A stretch of 64,000 bases of DNA from Martelella radicis (GTDB taxonomy: Bacteria; Pseudomonadota; Alphaproteobacteria; Rhizobiales; Rhizobiaceae): contig NZ_JACIDZ010000011.1 in the NCBI RefSeq assembly GCF_014196625.1, positions 120,848 to 184,847 on the forward strand, in the 5' to 3' direction. Below are positions 16,682-25,916 of the stretch, piece by piece. The position numbers were made by a program, and so were the translations under genes. The notes under the pieces were generated by a model. It made no database searches. It was given only the letters and a program-made list of their open reading frames with translations, and had not been told where the DNA came from. The first letter of the stretch is position 1. The number at the start of each line of letters is the position of its first letter.

Positions 16682-17377
16682 TTAGGTAATCCTGTCGACG
16701 GCAAATTGGACGAGCGAGCGCAGGTGAGCGGCCATCGCCTGCTTCGCGCCTTCGCCGTCACCCTTTTCGATCCTGTCAAGGATCGCCTCATGCTGGCGGA
16801 TATCCGGCTCCAGCCTTTCGGCCAGACGGTCGACCTCGAACAGTTTCGTCGTCACCCTGAGCGAGCGGATGATCCCGGCAACGACCTGATTGCCGCAGAA
16901 ATCCGTGACCAGATCGTGGACCACCTTGTCGGCGGCCCAGTGCTGTTCCGGATTATAGGCCTGATCGCCCTTGAGCGCCGCCGTCATCGATTTCGCCACG
17001 GCCAGCCGGTCGGCAGCAGCATGGCCCGCACACATTGCGCATGCCTCGGATTCGATGATCTCGCGGGCCTTCAGGCTTTGCAGATACTCCTTGAGGTCGA
17101 CCTTGCGCACGACGAAGGATTTGGTGTTCGCCTTGACCAACTGGCCCTCGATCTCAAGCCGTTGCAGCGCCTGGCGCACCGGCGTTCGGGAAATGCCGAG
17201 ATAGGCGGCAAGTGATTGCTCGACCAGAACTTCGCCACCCGCAAGCTTCTTCTGCTCGATCAACCGCGCAATTTCCTCATAGGCCAGCGTCGCCCGGTTT
17301 CTTGTTGTCTTCGGGGCGAGCAGGGACGTTTCGCGTCCCTTTCTGGCCCTCATATCCTGTTCCGGAATAGCGCTCAT
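16682..17377 (-). CDS. GntR family regulator, FCD-type (1 of 3 related)
   Basis: 231 residues. The winged helix (about 30-95) has LAAYLGISRTPVRQALQRLEIEG. The C-terminal FCD helical domain keeps the metal site D-x3-H (ADKVVHD), H (RQHEAIL) and H (AAHLRS). Such regulators bind carboxylic or amino acids. It closely resembles the regulator at 29299-29982 (shared ISRTPxRxALQRLExEG, EYLQSLK and TT(K/R)LFE segments), suggesting duplication. It lies downstream of the M20, dehydrogenase and binding-protein genes on the same strand, with 103 bases separating it from the M20 gene, so it may have its own promoter. Confidence 0.9.
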   Translation of the reverse strand: MSAIPEQDMRARKGRETSLLAPKTTRNRATLAYEEIARLIEQKKLAGGEVLVEQSLAAYLGISRTPVRQALQRLEIEGQLVKANTKSFVVRKVDLKEYLQSLKAREIIESEACAMCAGHAAADRLAVAKSMTAALKGDQAYNPEQHWAADKVVHDLVTDFCGNQVVAGIIRSLRVTTKLFEVDRLAERLEPDIRQHEAILDRIEKGDGEGAKQAMAAHLRSLVQFAVDRIT

Positions 17378-17480
17378 CCGCTTATGCCCTCATTGCGTCA
17401 GGCTCCGCCTCTGCGCTGTTGCCCGACTCGCCCCTTCCCAGATTTTCAGGTCTATCATGCCTGACCTGAGCCGACAAAGA

Positions 17481-18815
17481 TCAGCCGGTCCTGCCCGGCC
17501 GGTCGTCCCATGACGCGATGAAAAGCGCTGCGGCTGCAATCATGTCGCGGAATTCATCGCGGTCGACCCATTCATCGGTGAAGCCGTTCTGGCTGAGATT
17601 GCCGCAAAGCGCGCCGAACCCGACGGCGGGGATTGCCTTCTGGACGAAAGGGTTGCGGATGTCGCTGCCGGTATGAAGCGGGTTGAGCGCCGGCCTGTTG
17701 CCGGTAATGGCCGCCACGCTACGCGCAAGCGTGGAAAACAAGGGGGCCTCCGGGTCAACCTCGCTTGCCGAGACGCCGGTGAGAAAGGTCAGGTCCGGCG
17801 GGTTTTCGGCAAACCAGCCATCCTCTTCGGCGGCGGCCTTCAGCGTGGCCTCGATTTCCGCTGAGACCGCATCCAGGGTCTCGCCCGGTGGAAAGGAAAG
17901 CGCAGCGGAGAAACTGCAACTTTGCGGGTAGCGCGCAAGCGCACTCGGCTTGCCCATCGCGATATGGGAGACCATCAGATTGGTGGAGCGCTGCACCGCT
18001 TTTTCCAGAACAGGATGACGGATGCGCTCCGCCCGCTCGATGTCCATCCGGCGCAGCGCCGCGACAAGAGCAAGAGCCTTTTCCAGCGGATCGACGCCCT
18101 GATGGGCAAGCGCTGTCTGCAAGGGTTCTGTCGTCGGCGGCTGTCGACCCGCAATGGTTACTGAAAATTCGACATGTCCGGAGGACAGTCCCTTGATCTC
18201 GCCAAGCCCGGCGCCCGATTCTGCAGGATGAAGGTAGACGGCGATATCGGCCGTGATGCCGTGATTACACAGCAGCGCCGCCGTGCCGCGCGCAAGCGCC
18301 TTGCTGGGCGCGGAGGCGAAGATCACCTCGGTATCGTCCAGGTCCGCTGTCGCGTTGAGAACATCTGGCAGAGCGGCCATGGCGGCAACGCCCGCGAGAT
18401 CATCGGCAATGCCCCAGCCATGCATGCGTCCTTCATCGGTGTCGAGCGTGAACGGATCGCGCGACCAGTTATCCGGCTCGCTGACCTTCTCTGCATCTGG
18501 ATGGGCGAAGATGAGGATCCTGCGCGCGGCGTTGCTCGCGCCGAGCCGCGCCACAACTGCGGTCTGTTCGCTTGCGGGAAGAAGGGAAGGGTGGGCGAAC
18601 TCATCCACGAGACGGACATCGGCAGGGTGATAGCGGACCGTCTCGACAGAACATCCATTATCGGCAAAATGCTCCGCGAGAAGCGCCTGGACCTGCCCGC
18701 CGCCGGTCTTCTGGTCGGCGATGAGAGCGCCAAGAAGGTCGAGAACCTTCGCCTCTTGTGTTCTGATCGCGTTTCTTATGTCTGCAACAAGGCTTTCGGG
18801 TAACGGCGCGTTCAT
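17481..18815 (-). CDS. M20-like metallohydrolase with altered active site
   Basis: 444 residues with the M20/ArgE/DapE overall layout. The first metal motif appears as IFAHPDAE (about 103-109), the bridging aspartate in GWGIADDLAG (about 138) and a later HPAESG, and the end has HTGSDIRNP. The catalytic Glu-Glu pair expected near residue 170 is missing (FASAPSKALARG instead), and the final histidine region reads NGFTDEWV. The family normally cleaves amide bonds of N-acyl amino acids or peptides. Here activity may be changed or lost. TAGGAA precedes the ATG and contains the stop of the upstream dehydrogenase, so the two are coupled. Confidence 0.78.
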   Translation of the reverse strand: MNAPLPESLVADIRNAIRTQEAKVLDLLGALIADQKTGGGQVQALLAEHFADNGCSVETVRYHPADVRLVDEFAHPSLLPASEQTAVVARLGASNAARRILIFAHPDAEKVSEPDNWSRDPFTLDTDEGRMHGWGIADDLAGVAAMAALPDVLNATADLDDTEVIFASAPSKALARGTAALLCNHGITADIAVYLHPAESGAGLGEIKGLSSGHVEFSVTIAGRQPPTTEPLQTALAHQGVDPLEKALALVAALRRMDIERAERIRHPVLEKAVQRSTNLMVSHIAMGKPSALARYPQSCSFSAALSFPPGETLDAVSAEIEATLKAAAEEDGWFAENPPDLTFLTGVSASEVDPEAPLFSTLARSVAAITGNRPALNPLHTGSDIRNPFVQKAIPAVGFGALCGNLSQNGFTDEWVDRDEFRDMIAAAALFIASWDDRPGRTG

Positions 18816-18823
18816 GACGGTTC

Positions 18824-19633
18824 CTAGAATGTGATGACTTCCGACCGGGCGGAGAGCATGGCGAGGATCGAATAGGCCGTATGATCCGGGCCTTCCGGCG
18901 GCCGATCCCTGTATGGTCCGATATCGAGACGGATCGGCGCGCCGCAGCTTTCGATATCGAGCGCGTAGCGCATGTTGCCGACGCCCGGATCGCCGATCAG
19001 TTCGATCACCGTGTCATCGAGACCGGCGCCGGCCAGCGCGACGCCGACGGCGGCGTTGAGGTTGAAAGGAAAGCGCGCCGCAGCGGAGCGGACCGACCCT
19101 TCGAAGAAGGAACCGGTAAACTGAAAGGCGTCGTTCTCGCCGGCAATCTTGGCCCAGTGAGAGGGAAGATAGGTCTGGCGGAAGCGGACTTTCTCGAGTC
19201 CGGCCTTGCGCGCGACCCTGAGAAGGGGAAGGGCGGCGGCGGCTCCAGAGGGAATGTGCAGCCGCCCCGGTCCCGCCTTCGCCGCCATCCGCAGGCGCGT
19301 CTCGACGGCGGGGTCTGCAAAAGCGGTCAGCGACAACGCCACGAGATCGGCGCCTGCTGCAAGGATCTCTGCGCCCGTTCCGGCAAGCGCCGGCGGCGAG
19401 GCGCATTCGATCACCAGGTCGGGCTTCGTCGCCAGGGCTGCGTGAATATCCGGGAAGACGGGAATAGCCGGGTCCTCGAGATCCGCCGAGATTGCCGCAG
19501 GGTTCCTTGCAACAATGCCCGCTAGCGCCGGTCCGTGTCGATCGCGCAAAAGTGCGCCGGCGATCCGGCGACCGATGCGGCCATAGCCAAGGAGCACGCA
19601 GGTTTCGCGTTTGATCGGCGGATTGGGGGCCAT
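18824..19633 (-). CDS. Aspartate dehydrogenase-like (DUF108) oxidoreductase
   Basis: 269 residues. The N-terminal Rossmann motif is VLLGYGRIGRRIAG. The C-terminal DUF108 half shows HIPSGAAAALPLL, RFPFNLNAAVGVALAGAGLDDT and GDPGVGN. NadX-type L-aspartate dehydrogenases form iminoaspartate from aspartate or run the reverse amination. Where those enzymes usually have N-x-H, this one reads NMRYA (Arg 222), so the usual catalytic histidine appears absent. It lies between the binding-protein gene (75 bases) and the M20-like gene (8 bases), suggesting action on an imino or amino acid imported by that system. Confidence 0.8.
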   Translation of the reverse strand: MAPNPPIKRETCVLLGYGRIGRRIAGALLRDRHGPALAGIVARNPAAISADLEDPAIPVFPDIHAALATKPDLVIECASPPALAGTGAEILAAGADLVALSLTAFADPAVETRLRMAAKAGPGRLHIPSGAAAALPLLRVARKAGLEKVRFRQTYLPSHWAKIAGENDAFQFTGSFFEGSVRSAAARFPFNLNAAVGVALAGAGLDDTVIELIGDPGVGNMRYALDIESCGAPIRLDIGPYRDRPPEGPDHTAYSILAMLSARSEVITF

Positions 19634-19708
19634 GGTGAGAAACCTTTGATATCGGGACCGGCGTGCGGATGAGGCGCGCCGGTTCCTGTTTTCGGGAAAC
19701 GAATGATC

Positions 19709-20554
19709 CTATTGGGGGCCGGGACCACGGATGGCAAAGCTATCACCGTCGATCTTCAACACGCCATAGCGGTCGAAGAGTTCGTCGTAGTAACCCTCTT
19801 CCTTCAGCTCGTTGAGCGCGTCGACTGCGGCGTCCGCAAGATCCTTGTCGGCAAAGGCGAAGGTGGCTGTCTGCGGGAAGAGACCGGAGATGGCTCGGGT
19901 AAAGTCACCGCGCTGCTGCCAGTACATGGCCGTGGCGTCGATCGAGGTGGCGGCATCCACCTGGCCGGCGCGCAGCGCCTGGAAAGCTTCGGCGAAATTG
20001 TTGAAGGTGCGGACGGTGATGCCCTCCATACCCTTCTCCTCCAGCATCTTGTTGACCTCGCGCGTGCGGGTTTCCTCGACCCCGCCGAGCTCCACGCCGA
20101 CGGCGTAGCCCGACAGGTCTTCCCAGCTTTCGATGCCGAGCGGATTGCCCGCCTGAACGAGGAAGCTGATCGCCGCCTGCTCATAGGGGATCATGTACAT
20201 GAGCTTGGAGCGTTCCTCGGTGAAATAGATGCCGGTATTGATCATATCCCACCGTTTTGCCGCAAGGCCCGGCACCATGGCGGCAAATTCGATGCGGATA
20301 TATTCCGGCTCCAGGCCGAGTTTCTCGGCAAGCGCATTGCCAAGTTCGACCCGCATGCCCTGAAGCTCGCCCTTGTCGTTGACATATTGCAGTGGCGGCA
20401 GGGTGGGGTTGATCGACATGGTGAGCTTGCCCGGCGTGATGGTTTCAAACTCGGGAGCTGACTGGGCGAGGGCTGGTGTGCCGGCGACAATCAACAGGCC
20501 GGCAAGCCCTGCGGTGGCGGTGAGAAAACGGCGGCGGGCTGATGCGAAAGACAT
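19709..20554 (-). CDS. Amino-acid ABC transporter substrate-binding protein (paralogue A)
   Basis: 281 residues. The N-terminus MSFASARRRFLTATAGLAG is a signal with an arginine cluster, cleaved near ALAQ. The mature part is a family 3 amino-acid binding protein: TPGKLTMSINPTLPPLQYV, GMRVELGNALAEKLGLEPEYIRIEF, WDMINTGIYFTEERS and FNNFAEAFQALRAGQVDA. It is clearly paralogous to the protein at 27592-28428. No permease or ATPase lies next to it, so it may share the transporter encoded at 22248-27517. It is the first gene of a minus-strand group with the dehydrogenase-like and M20-like genes. Confidence 0.9.
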   Translation of the reverse strand: MSFASARRRFLTATAGLAGLLIVAGTPALAQSAPEFETITPGKLTMSINPTLPPLQYVNDKGELQGMRVELGNALAEKLGLEPEYIRIEFAAMVPGLAAKRWDMINTGIYFTEERSKLMYMIPYEQAAISFLVQAGNPLGIESWEDLSGYAVGVELGGVEETRTREVNKMLEEKGMEGITVRTFNNFAEAFQALRAGQVDAATSIDATAMYWQQRGDFTRAISGLFPQTATFAFADKDLADAAVDALNELKEEGYYDELFDRYGVLKIDGDSFAIRGPGPQ

Positions 20555-20624
20555 TTCTGTTCCCTTCTGGATTTTTTCGTCGCGCTTTTCAGTTTGAGGT
20601 CCGCTTGCGCCTGTCCGTCAAACT

Positions 20625-20656
20625 GTATATGTATTGTATACCGTAAGTGCACAAAT
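20625..20656. promoter_or_regulatory. Candidate GntR operator upstream of binding protein A
   Basis: GTATA and TATAC form an inverted repeat with a 7-base spacer at 20625-20641, inside AT-rich sequence. Four bases further lies AGTGCACAAAT (20646-20656), identical to 28490-28500 upstream of the paralogous binding protein. The position between divergent genes fits an operator/promoter shared by both. Confidence 0.45.
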
Positions 20657-20716
20657 AGGGCAAGCGGCGTGCAAGAGCGATCGCAGGCCCGCGAGACTGC
20701 AGGCAGGAATGGCATT

Positions 20717-21751
20717 TTGACGATAGATGATCCCCGAAAGGGCACGGGTTATGTGGAAACCGTGACCGGCCCGATCCGCCCGGAAACCCTCAGTGCAACG
20801 CTGATGCATGAGCATGTATTGTGCGATCTGACGCCTCTTGAAAGACGTGGCGAAGATGAGGCCGAGATCACGCTTCAAAACATCTTCGACGTGAACTGGC
20901 GGCCGAATGACTATCCAGGCAATCACCGCCTGCAGGATGAGGACGTCGCCATCCGCGAGGCCCGGTGGTTCGGAGAGGCGGGCGGCGGAACGATCGTCGA
21001 CGTCACGACCGGCGGGATCGTTCCCGACCCTGAAGGGCTTGCGCGTGTGGCGCAGGCAAGCGGCGTCAACATCGTCATGGGTGCGGGCTTTTACACCGAA
21101 CCCTTCCTTGATGCCGACACGCTGTCATTATCGGAAGATGCGCTTTTCGACATCATGCTGGGGCAGATGGTGGACGGCGAGAACGGTATCCGCTGCGGTG
21201 TCATCGGCGAGATCGGTTGTTCATGGCCGCTGACGCCGTTCGAGGCGCGCAGTCTTGCGGCCGCTGCCCGGACCCAGGTCGAAACCGGGGCGGCAATTAC
21301 CGTACATCCCGGCCGCCATCGCGATGCTCCCCATGAGATCCTGGATATTCTGGAAAGGAACGGGGCGGACATCAGCAGGGTCATCATCGATCATATGGAC
21401 CGTACGCTTGAGGAACCGCAGGTTCTGGCGCTCGCGCAACGTGGCTGCGTCGTCGAATATGATTTCTTCGGCATCGAGCAGTCGAACTACTGGCTCGGCA
21501 TTCTTGATCTGCCTACTGACTGGATGCGGATCAGGACGCTTCGCAAGCTCTTTGACGCCGGCCTCGGCGACAGGGTGACGCTGTCGCACGACATCTGCAC
21601 GCGCGGCCGTCTGCAAAGCTATGGCGGCCATGGCTACAGCCACCTGCTGCGCAATGTCGTGCCGCTGATGAAAGACCGGGGCTTTGCCCAGGCGGAAGTC
21701 GATCAGTTGCTGGTCGAAACGCCCCGCCGGCTGCTGACATTGCAAGGGTAG
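20717..21751 (+). CDS. Phosphotriesterase-family metal-dependent hydrolase
   Basis: About 344 residues from a TTG at 20717, chosen because AGGCAGGAA lies upstream and family members begin close to the YVETVTGPI block; GTG at 20669 is an alternative. Binuclear metal ligands are visible: HEH in LMHEHVL, a bridging glutamate in GVIGEIG, histidines in TVHPGRH and IIDHMDR, and aspartate in LSHDICTR. Glutamate at the bridge is like E. coli Php rather than the carbamylated lysine of true phosphotriesterases. Members hydrolyse lactones, phosphoesters or N-acyl groups. It is divergent from the paralogue A operon and convergent with the DUF3830 gene. Confidence 0.83.
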   Translation: MTIDDPRKGTGYVETVTGPIRPETLSATLMHEHVLCDLTPLERRGEDEAEITLQNIFDVNWRPNDYPGNHRLQDEDVAIREARWFGEAGGGTIVDVTTGGIVPDPEGLARVAQASGVNIVMGAGFYTEPFLDADTLSLSEDALFDIMLGQMVDGENGIRCGVIGEIGCSWPLTPFEARSLAAAARTQVETGAAITVHPGRHRDAPHEILDILERNGADISRVIIDHMDRTLEEPQVLALAQRGCVVEYDFFGIEQSNYWLGILDLPTDWMRIRTLRKLFDAGLGDRVTLSHDICTRGRLQSYGGHGYSHLLRNVVPLMKDRGFAQAEVDQLLVETPRRLLTLQG

Positions 21752-21755
21752 GGGC

Positions 21756-21777
21756 GGGGCGCCAAAGACTGCGCCCC
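21756..21777. terminator. Hairpin between convergent genes
   Basis: GGGGCGC (21756-21762) pairs with GCGCCCC (21771-21777) over an 8-base loop, between the convergent phosphotriesterase-family and DUF3830 genes. The T-run is weak; a bidirectional terminator is plausible. Confidence 0.45.
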
Positions 21778-21784
21778 TCCGCCT

Positions 21785-22201
21785 TCAGGCTTCCGCCAGT
21801 TCGAAGCGGATGTCCTGTGCGCCTTCCCAGAGCGTCAGGCGGCCGATTTCGGGCAGCTTGTCGAGGTTCGACGTGATTGTGATGAAATGGTTGCCGGCAA
21901 GCTGGCCCATCTTCGAGGAAAAATCGACGCCGCCATAGGCAAGCAGGATTTCCGTCTCGCTGATGCCGCCGGGATAGAGAATGATATGGCCGGGCGCGGG
22001 ATGGCTGGTGTGGTTTTCGTAAGTGACGCCGAAATCCTTGTCGCCGAGCGGGATCCAGACGCCTTCGCCGGACCAGCGCACGTGAACGACCTGCCCGGTG
22101 AACGGCATGTGCTTCAGGAAGGCTTTGACGGTTTTCGGCGCCTTTTCGGCTTCCAGAACGGCATCGAATGTGTGCGGGCCGGCGGTGATCTTCAGTTTCA
22201 T
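21785..22201 (-). CDS. DUF3830 family protein (cyclophilin-like fold)
   Basis: 138 residues. It opens MKLKITAGPHTFDAVLEAEKAPKTV and contains HMPFTGQVVHVRWSGEGVWIPLGD and HPAPGHIILYPGGISETEILLAYG, typical of DUF3830. The family has a cyclophilin-like beta-barrel but no demonstrated reaction. It is often found beside amino-acid or dicarboxylate uptake genes. Here it is the last gene of the 28428-to-21785 operon, 46 bases after the ATPase. A role in handling the imported compound is likely from context only. Confidence 0.8.
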   Translation of the reverse strand: MKLKITAGPHTFDAVLEAEKAPKTVKAFLKHMPFTGQVVHVRWSGEGVWIPLGDKDFGVTYENHTSHPAPGHIILYPGGISETEILLAYGGVDFSSKMGQLAGNHFITITSNLDKLPEIGRLTLWEGAQDIRFELAEA

Positions 22202-22247
22202 GGTCTGCCTTGCTTTGCTATTGGTTGGATCTATCGGTTTCGCAGGC

Positions 22248-22976
22248 TCAGTGCTGCAGGATCTTGCTGAGGAATGCCGCGGTGCGCGGATTGTGATTGC
22301 CGGAGAAGAAGTCTTCGCTCGGCCGGTCCTCGACGATCTCGCCCTGATCGATGAAGACGACGCGGGTGGAAACGCGGCGCGCGAAGCCCATCTCGTGGGT
22401 GACGACGATCATCGTCATACCGTCCTTCGCAAGGTCCGTCATCACGTCCAGCACCTCGGAGATCATTTCCGGGTCAAGGGCCGATGTCGGCTCGTCGAAA
22501 AGCATGGCGACCGGATCCATGGCCAGTGCGCGGGCAATGGCCACGCGCTGCTGCTGGCCCCCTGAAAGCTGGCCCGGAAATTTCTTCGCCTGATCGACAA
22601 GGCCGACGCGGTCGAGAAGCTGCATCGCCTTGGTATTGGCCGCGCCCTCGGAGCGCCCCAGCACGATTTTCTGCGCCAGCTTGATGTTCTCGATCACCGT
22701 CAGGTGCGGGAAGAGTTCGAAATTCTGGAATACCATGCCCACTTGCGCACGTAGTTCCGTAAGATCCGTCTTCGGATCGCCCACCTCGATCCCGTGCACC
22801 CGGATCGAGCCCTTTTCGAATGGTTCCAGCCCGTTGATGCATTTGATCAGCGTCGATTTCCCGGAGCCGGACGGTCCGCAGACAACGACGATTTCGCCGC
22901 GATCGACTTTCGTCGTGCAGTTCTTCAATACGTCGAAATCGCCGTAGGACTTTGTGACGCCGTTGATCTCTATCAT
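22248..22976 (-). CDS. Amino-acid ABC transporter ATP-binding protein (GlnQ type)
   Basis: 242 residues, the normal GlnQ/HisP size. Motifs: Walker [10 protein letters not shown], signature LSGGQQQR, Walker [13 protein letters not shown] and H-loop VTHEMGFAR. It energises the polar amino-acid importer whose permease is at 26825-27517. The ATG overlaps the stop of the large fused oxidoreductase as ATGA, an unusual place for a transporter ATPase and strong evidence that uptake and oxidation are co-expressed. Confidence 0.93.
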   Translation of the reverse strand: MIEINGVTKSYGDFDVLKNCTTKVDRGEIVVVCGPSGSGKSTLIKCINGLEPFEKGSIRVHGIEVGDPKTDLTELRAQVGMVFQNFELFPHLTVIENIKLAQKIVLGRSEGAANTKAMQLLDRVGLVDQAKKFPGQLSGGQQQRVAIARALAMDPVAMLFDEPTSALDPEMISEVLDVMTDLAKDGMTMIVVTHEMGFARRVSTRVVFIDQGEIVEDRPSEDFFSGNHNPRTAAFLSKILQH

Positions 22977-25912
22977 CTGGTTGTTCCCGAAAAGCGCTCG
23001 ATTGAAAAGGGGGCCGTGTCGAAGCCGGCATCCTCGCCGAGGATGGCTTGCGCTGTCGTTCTGCCGACCAGCGGCCCAAGCGTATAACCGTTGGAGGTGA
23101 CTGCGTTGAAAAATCCGGGGCAGGCGGGATGTTCGCCCAAAATCGGCGCGCCGTCTATGTTGATGTTCATCGCAGCCCAGCTTCGGATTACATGAAGTTT
23201 TCTGAGGCCCGGCACCACGTGCTGGGCGACCCAGAGATTACCTTCCAGGCTTGCGGGCAGGGGGCGGGGGTGCTGGTGGACGGGGTCGAGCCCCGCCGTC
23301 CAGCCGCCGCCGATGATGAAATTGCCATTTGACGCCTGTTTCAGGGTGAGGTGCCGGTCGGCATGGGCGACGAGCGCCGTGATCGTCGGCGCCGCAGCCT
23401 CGGTGACGACCATCTGCAACGGCGCGCCGAAGACCGGGACATCAAGTCCGAGCATTGCGCCGATGCGGGAGGCAAAGGCGCCGGCCGCGTTGACGACGCG
23501 TTTCGCCTTGATCGTGCCGCGCGAGGTCGTGAGCGTGAAGCCATCATGGTCACGCTCAATGGTCTTGACTGTGCAGCGGTCAAAAAGCTGTGCGCCGTTT
23601 CTCTTCGCCTCTCTCAGCACGCCATCGGTCGCCACCAGAGGATTGATCTTGCCTTCCTGCGGGCAATAGGCCGCGCCGATGAATTGCTCGGAAAGCGCCG
23701 GCTCGAGCTTGCGCAGTTGCTGTTTGCCGATAACGTGACAGGAGATGCCCGCGCGCCGTTCGACTTCGGTTTTTTCTTCCAGAAAACGCAGGTGCGCCTC
23801 GGTCTCTGCCACCATCAGGCCGCCGGTGATCTTCAGTTCGAAGTCGCAACCCGTCTCTTTCTGCAGTTCCTGCCACAGCCCGATCGAATCCCGCTGCAGC
23901 GGAAGGGTTCGCGCCGCAGGGCCGCCGCCCGCCTCCGCTCTTGCGCCATGATCGAAAGAGAGAAGCTGCGCATGGAGACTACCGGCATTGCCGCCGGAGG
24001 CAACGGCATTGGGGAAGGCGTGTTCCAGCACCACGACGTCCTCTCCAGCACGGGCCAGGAACAGCGCCGTCGAGATGCCGGCGATCCCGCCGCCGATGAC
24101 AACGGTCGACGCTCTTGTGAAAGGCAACGGTTCTTGTGTTTCGAAGGGTGGCTGCAAGGGCAGCATTGCATGCTTGTGACCGCCCCATTCGGCCTTTTCC
24201 ACGGCAAGCGCTGAGAGCGGTACGGGTCGCAAGGGCATCTGCGGCGCCAAAAAGCTGCTCGTCTCCGAGGAAGCGGGCTTTGCGCCATTGGCTATTTCGG
24301 CAAGCGCTCTGCCGCAGTAGCGGGACTGGCAGCGCCCCATGCCGGCGCGGGTCAGCCGCTTCAGGCTGGCGATATCCGAAACGCCGCGCTCGACAAGATC
24401 ATGCAGTCTCTTGAAGCTCACGCCTTCACAGCGACAGATGATCGTGTCGTATTCGGGAGCCGTGTCGGCATGGCAGACCGGAGCGAAAAGCAGCCAGAGC
24501 GCCTTCTGGAAGCGGCGGTGGCGGGCAAGCTTGCGTGTCTCTGTCGCCGTGTCGGCCGTAGTGTCGCCGCCAAGCTGCCTGATCAGAGATGCCGCGGCGA
24601 TCCGGCCTTCGCTCATGGCAACGAAGGCGCCGCCGAAACGGGCTGCTTCGCCAATCACGTGGATATGGGGAAGCGAGGTCTTGCCGGTGTCGTCGGTCAC
24701 CGTTTCCAGCGCGCCGTTCCTGGTCGAATGCGCGCAGCCGAGCAGGCGCGGCAATTCGTTGGATGATGTGAAACTGCCACCTATCAGAACCGTGTCTGCC
24801 GGAATGGTCTTCCTGCCGCGCGGGCCTTCCAGCGTTACGGTCTCGACGCCGCCACTGCCCTCGATGCGCGCGATACGGCTCTTCCAGTGGATCTTGACAC
24901 CGGCGGCCTGCAACCGGGCGAGCTGGGCGGTGCCGGCGATCGCAAGCGCCCTGTCGGAGCGCACCAGATCCAGCCCGGCCATCGGCTGTGTGAAGGGAGA
25001 AGCCGCTTCTTCGATGATGGCTGCGACCTTGCCGCCAGCGCGGATGATTTCGAGCGCCACCTGGAAATTCAGCGGCCCGTTGCCCGCAATGACGATTGAT
25101 CGTCCCGAAAGCGTTCCGTAGCTGCGCAGCAGGGTCTGCGCGGCGCCGACCGTCATTGCGCCGGGCAGTGTCCAGCCCGAGACCGCCGGCGGGCGTTCAT
25201 GGGCGCCGGTCGCGATGATGATCGCGCGGGCCTTACAGTAGAATGCGCCGTCAGGACCAAGACAGGACAGCACGGTGCGCCTGTCTTCCTCGTGGAAGCC
25301 GCCCCAGACCAGCGTTTCGTGGTGAATGTTCACCCCGGCCTCTGCCACTCGGGCGATGAGTTCGGCCCCGTCTGCCGCCTGCCTGTCGCCGGCAAGCGCC
25401 TTTCGTGCACCGGCATTGGCGGGTTGCTTGAAGAACTGGCCGCCAGCAGCGTGACGCTCATCGACAATCGTGACGGAAAGCCCACTCTTTGCAGCTATCT
25501 CGGCGGCGGCAAGACCGCCAGGGCCGGCGCCGACGATCATCAGGTCCGTCTCAACGGACGGAATTGCTTCCGGCAAGGGGGCAAGATCGGCGATAGCGGG
25601 GCTTTCGATCCGGGGGCGGGGCTCCTGCAGGGTGATTGCCATGCCTTCTTCGGCCCGGCGCATGCAGGCACGCTGGCTCACCCTGCCGTCGATGGTCACC
25701 AGACAGTCATGGCATGTGCCCATGCCGCAGAAGAGGCCTCGTCCATTGCCTTTCACATCGCGCGAGAAACCATGGCAGCCCCAGGCCGTCAGCGCAGCCG
25801 CGACCGAACTGCCGCTTTCGGCGGAAACCGGCATGCCGTCGAAGGTCAGACGGACAGTCTGATCGGGCTCGGTTCCTGTCGCGGAAATGGGATCGGTTGC
25901 CATGGTCTTCAC
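22973..25912 (-). CDS. Fused HcnA-HcnB-HcnC-type FAD/Fe-S dehydrogenase
   Basis: 979 residues in three parts. Residues 20-100 form a [2Fe-2S] ferredoxin-like domain with C62, C67, C70 and C83 ([10 protein letters not shown]). Residues 120-545 form an HcnB/SoxA-like flavoprotein with [23 protein letters not shown] and a BFD-like iron-sulfur site C493-x-C495, C528, C533. Residues 600-979 form a DAO-type FAD amine oxidase with [11 protein letters not shown]. In HCN synthase, opine oxidases and D-hydroxyproline dehydrogenase these are normally separate subunits. A D-amino acid, imino acid or opine substrate is inferred. The start is GTG 25912, with ATG 25903 an alternative. Confidence 0.87.
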   Translation of the reverse strand: MKTMATDPISATGTEPDQTVRLTFDGMPVSAESGSSVAAALTAWGCHGFSRDVKGNGRGLFCGMGTCHDCLVTIDGRVSQRACMRRAEEGMAITLQEPRPRIESPAIADLAPLPEAIPSVETDLMIVGAGPGGLAAAEIAAKSGLSVTIVDERHAAGGQFFKQPANAGARKALAGDRQAADGAELIARVAEAGVNIHHETLVWGGFHEEDRRTVLSCLGPDGAFYCKARAIIIATGAHERPPAVSGWTLPGAMTVGAAQTLLRSYGTLSGRSIVIAGNGPLNFQVALEIIRAGGKVAAIIEEAASPFTQPMAGLDLVRSDRALAIAGTAQLARLQAAGVKIHWKSRIARIEGSGGVETVTLEGPRGRKTIPADTVLIGGSFTSSNELPRLLGCAHSTRNGALETVTDDTGKTSLPHIHVIGEAARFGGAFVAMSEGRIAAASLIRQLGGDTTADTATETRKLARHRRFQKALWLLFAPVCHADTAPEYDTIICRCEGVSFKRLHDLVERGVSDIASLKRLTRAGMGRCQSRYCGRALAEIANGAKPASSETSSFLAPQMPLRPVPLSALAVEKAEWGGHKHAMLPLQPPFETQEPLPFTRASTVVIGGGIAGISTALFLARAGEDVVVLEHAFPNAVASGGNAGSLHAQLLSFDHGARAEAGGGPAARTLPLQRDSIGLWQELQKETGCDFELKITGGLMVAETEAHLRFLEEKTEVERRAGISCHVIGKQQLRKLEPALSEQFIGAAYCPQEGKINPLVATDGVLREAKRNGAQLFDRCTVKTIERDHDGFTLTTSRGTIKAKRVVNAAGAFASRIGAMLGLDVPVFGAPLQMVVTEAAAPTITALVAHADRHLTLKQASNGNFIIGGGWTAGLDPVHQHPRPLPASLEGNLWVAQHVVPGLRKLHVIRSWAAMNINIDGAPILGEHPACPGFFNAVTSNGYTLGPLVGRTTAQAILGEDAGFDTAPFSIERFSGTTR

Positions 25913-25916
25913 GTCG

